Shown here in pieces: positions 4,256 to 6,858 of a DNA stretch of 6,858 nucleotides. This stretch comes from Bacilli bacterium (GTDB taxonomy: Bacteria; Bacillota_I; Bacilli_A; ML615J-28; CAG-698), in contig JAEEJT010000188.1 in NCBI GenBank assembly GCA_016282055.1, positions 1-6,858 of the forward strand, given 5' to 3'. The notes beneath the pieces were generated by a model. The model had not been told where the DNA came from, did no database searches, and saw only the letters and a list, made by a program, of their open reading frames with translations. The translations under genes were made by a program, and so were the position numbers. Position 1 is the first letter of the stretch; each line of letters starts with the position of its first letter.

Positions 4256-6858
4256 TTATTCTTCGTCATCTACTCTCTTGTAATCAGCAAAAGCAAGACC
4301 AGTACCAGCAGGAATTAATCCACCAATAATGATGTTTTCTTTTAATCCTTCAAGTGAGTCTTTCTTACCACGAATAGCAGCTTCAGTCAAGATTCTTGTT
4401 GTTTCTTGGAATGAAGCAGCAGATAAGAATGAATCAGATTTTAATGAAGATCTTGTAATACCTAATAATAATGGTTTAACTACAGGTGGACGTTTACCAT
4501 TTGCAATGCAATCACTAACAATAGTTTGTAATTCATTACGAGAAATATAAGATCCTGGTAATAAGTCTGTATCACCTTCATCAAGAACTATTACTTTACG
4601 AAGCATTTGCTTAATGATGATTTCAATATGTTTATCGGCAATATCAACACCTTGTACACGGTAAACTTTTTGAACTTCTTTCATAATATATGCTTCAACA
4701 GCTTCAACAGAAGAAACTCTTAATAACTCTTTCGGATGAATTAATCCTTCAGTTAATAAATCTCCTCCGTTTACTAAATCACCGACTTTAACACAAGGTC
4801 TCTTTCCGGCATCTGTTGTATATTTCTTTTCATCATTAATCATTTCATTAGTAACAGTAATTTCAAAACGATTATCTTGAACTTGATTAATAGCTGTAAT
4901 CTTACCTTTAATTTCAGATATAATTGCTTTACCTTTTGGTTCACGAGCTTCAAACAATTCTTGGATACGAGGAAGACCTTGAGTAATATCTTCTCCACCG
5001 GCAACACCACCACTATGGAATGTTCTCATTGTAAGTTGTGTACCAGGTTCACCAATTGATTGAGCAGCGATAACACCAACAACCTCACCTTTTTCAACAA
5101 CATCACCAGTTGAAAGGTCAGAACCATAACATTTAACACAAACACCATTCTTGCAATTACATGTTAGAAGTGTTCTAATCCATACAGATTTAACACCTTT
5201 TTTAATAACCATTTCAGCAGTAACATCATTGATAAATGTATTAGCTTCAACTAAAACTTCACCAGTCTTAGGATCTAAGATAGGTTTATTAGTAAATCTA
5301 CCACGAATTCTATCATATAATGGAACAAGTAATCTTTCTCCATCATAAATATCTTTAACTTCCATACCTTTATCAGTATGACAATCATCTTTAGTAATGA
5401 TAACATCTTGACTAACGTCAACTAAACGTCTTGTTAAGTAACCAGATTCAGCAGTCTTTAAGGCTGTATCTGTAGAACCCTTTCTAGAACCATGGCTAGA
5501 AATGAAGAATTCTGACATTGTTAAACCTTCCTTGAATGATGAAATAATTGGAATATCCATACTTTCACCATTAGGCTTAGCCATTAATCCACGCATACCA
5601 GATAATTGAACGAAGTTAGCAACACTACCACGGGCACCAGAATCACCCATCATGTAGATATGATTCTTTAAGAAGTTCTCTTTGGCTTCTCTTTCAATGT
5701 CGTCTTCTAGTTGCTTCTTAGCATCACTCCATACACGAATAACATTTGTCTTTCTTTCTTCAGCAGTCATCTTACCACGTTTTAAGAACTTATCATAAAC
5801 ATCAACTTCTTTTTGTGCTTTTTCAATAACCTCTTTCTTTGTATCAATTACTTGAATGTCACTGATAGCAACAGTAATACCAGAAAGAGTTGAATATTTA
5901 AATCCTAAATCTTTCATTCTATCTAGTGTCTTAGAAGTTTCAGCAATCTTAAATTTCTTAAATACTTCAGCAATAATCTTAGCTAAGAATTTTTTAACAA
6001 ATGGATGAGGTGGAGTAACTTTCTTGATTTCTTCAACAATATTAGAACCCTTTTTAATAAAGTACTTGTCAGGAGTCTTATTAGTTAAGTTATCTTCAGT
6101 AGACTCACAAATATAAGGACAATATGGTTCCTCATCTGGGAATAATGTATTAAATATTATCTTACCATATGAAGTAATAATATAATCATCTAAATGTTCA
6201 GGATTATATTTTTCAATTCTATGAGGAATTGATTTAGCAGGAACAACTACACGAGTATGGAAACCAATCTCATTGTTTTCATAAGCTAGTTCTACTTCAT
6301 CTAAATTTCTATAAGCATGACCATTTCTAGGATCATCTGGATCTTCAATAGTTAAATAGTAATTACCAAGTACCATATCTTGAGATGGAGTTGCAATAGG
6401 TTTACCATCTTTTGGAGCTAAAATATTCTTACTAGCAAGCATTAATAATCTTGCTTCAGTTTGAGCTTCTTCAGATAATGGTAGATGCACAGCCATTTGG
6501 TCACCATCGAAGTCAGCATTAAATGCTGTACAAGCAAGTGGGTGTAATCTAATAGCTCTACCTTCAACTAGTTTTGGTTCGAATGCTTGAATACCTAATC
6601 TATGTAATGTAGGTGCACGGTTTAATAATACTGGATGTTCAACGATTAATTTTTCAAGTTCTGTCATTGCTATTGGATGACCTTGTTCAACCATATTCTT
6701 GCAATCTCTTAAACTAATCTTTGGAGCATTCTCAGGATTTTCAACTGGTCTATTCATAATTGCATTAATAATATATGGTTTAAATAATATTAATGCCATC
6801 TCACGTTGAATACCACATTGATACATCTTTAGATCTGGACCTACACAAATAACTGAAC
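4256..6858 (-). CDS. rpoC: DNA-directed RNA polymerase subunit beta', C-terminal part
   Basis: The frame is open to the right edge (first full codon 6856-6854), so the start lies outside; 867 of roughly 1,200 residues are visible. Coding continues upstream of the Met at 6826 with [10 protein letters not shown], matching RpoC. Numbering from that Met: [21 protein letters not shown] (64-84); the catalytic NADFDGDQM (103-111), whose D105, D107 and D109 bind the active-site magnesium; the F-bridge region MGDSGARGS (393-401); the bridge helix [10 protein letters not shown] and onward (441-467); the four-Cys zinc site C482, C556, C563, C566; the trigger loop base [19 protein letters not shown] (589-607) with R601 and H604; and the C-terminal [20 protein letters not shown] (787-806). 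The trigger loop has no large insertion, as in Gram-positive RpoC. The protein stops soon after the conserved PAGTG (839-843), leaving a short acidic tail ending VDDEE. It forms the polymerase catalytic centre with RpoB; rpoB is expected just upstream. Bridge-helix oddities are listed in the findings. Confidence 0.98.
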   Translation of the reverse strand, partial: SVICVGPDLKMYQCGIQREMALILFKPYIINAIMNRPVENPENAPKISLRDCKNMVEQGHPIAMTELEKLIVEHPVLLNRAPTLHRLGIQAFEPKLVEGRAIRLHPLACTAFNADFDGDQMAVHLPLSEEAQTEARLLMLASKNILAPKDGKPIATPSQDMVLGNYYLTIEDPDDPRNGHAYRNLDEVELAYENNEIGFHTRVVVPAKSIPHRIEKYNPEHLDDYIITSYGKIIFNTLFPDEEPYCPYICESTEDNLTNKTPDKYFIKKGSNIVEEIKKVTPPHPFVKKFLAKIIAEVFKKFKIAETSKTLDRMKDLGFKYSTLSGITVAISDIQVIDTKKEVIEKAQKEVDVYDKFLKRGKMTAEERKTNVIRVWSDAKKQLEDDIEREAKENFLKNHIYMMGDSGARGSVANFVQLSGMRGLMAKPNGESMDIPIISSFKEGLTMSEFFISSHGSRKGSTDTALKTAESGYLTRRLVDVSQDVIITKDDCHTDKGMEVKDIYDGERLLVPLYDRIRGRFTNKPILDPKTGEVLVEANTFINDVTAEMVIKKGVKSVWIRTLLTCNCKNGVCVKCYGSDLSTGDVVEKGEVVGVIAAQSIGEPGTQLTMRTFHSGGVAGGEDITQGLPRIQELFEAREPKGKAIISEIKGKITAINQVQDNRFEITVTNEMINDEKKYTTDAGKRPCVKVGDLVNGGDLLTEGLIHPKELLRVSSVEAVEAYIMKEVQKVYRVQGVDIADKHIEIIIKQMLRKVIVLDEGDTDLLPGSYISRNELQTIVSDCIANGKRPPVVKPLLLGITRSSLKSDSFLSAASFQETTRILTEAAIRGKKDSLEGLKENIIIGGLIPAGTGLAFADYKRVDDEE

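Noticed and set aside
4329..5348. Three plus-strand open frames (4329-4550, 4877-5059, 5151-5348) opposite rpoC
   Set aside because: All are antisense to highly conserved RpoC sequence and show no convincing ribosome binding site or family similarity; they are shadows of the rpoC codons.
6824..6826. ATG at 6826 as the start of the large frame
   Set aside because: The frame stays open to the window edge and the upstream codons encode [10 protein letters not shown], a conserved RpoC segment, so this Met is internal and the gene is cut by the window.
1..6858. Search for CRISPR arrays, insertion sequences, phage genes, toxin-antitoxin pairs, tRNA/rRNA genes and riboswitches
   Set aside because: I saw no spaced direct repeats, transposase motifs, tRNA-like folds or leaders long enough for a riboswitch; nearly all of the window is coding.

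Overview
The window is AT-rich and tightly packed. Every gene I can support lies on the minus strand, so transcription runs from right to left. It looks chromosomal, from a low-GC Bacillota-type bacterium. The RpoC fragment aligns closely, from memory, with Bacillus RpoC and lacks the large trigger-loop insertion of proteobacteria. Ribosome binding sites are strong AGAGGA/AGGAA types, and the intrinsic terminators are compact. The tryptophan codons I checked are TGG and the stops are TAA and TAG, so this is standard-code decoding and not the UGA=Trp code of mycoplasmas. An uncultured gut-type member of the Bacilli or Clostridia is plausible, but this is inference.

Layout in order of transcription: (1) rpoC, 6858 to 4256, the C-terminal two thirds or so of the RNA polymerase beta' subunit, entering from outside the window and ending at a strong terminator (4221-4248). 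(2) A promoter with an extended -10 (4156-4184) that starts an apparent operon of degV (4125 to 3244, fatty-acid-binding DegV/FakB family), a stand-alone E2-type acyltransferase-fold protein (3232 to 2306), and a DUF885 putative zinc metallopeptidase with a lipoprotein-like signal peptide (2271 to 490). A small hairpin that contains the stop codon of the second gene sits between the second and third genes and may reduce read-through. (3) A strong terminator (458-488), followed by a probable promoter and the N-terminal 138 residues of a membrane-anchored family 2 glycosyltransferase (414 to 1), cut by the left edge.

The middle three genes can be read, tentatively, as a lipid or cell-envelope set: a carrier that binds fatty acyl chains, a translationally linked acyltransferase-fold protein that lacks the usual catalytic histidine, and a surface peptidase. 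Only the tight spacing of the first two is direct evidence of a link. No intergenic stretch exceeds about 130 bases. I found no RNA gene, CRISPR array, insertion sequence or attachment site. I see no clearly new biological system here. The most notable points are the His-to-Glu change in the E2-like protein, unusual bridge-helix residues in RpoC, and the stop codon embedded in a hairpin.
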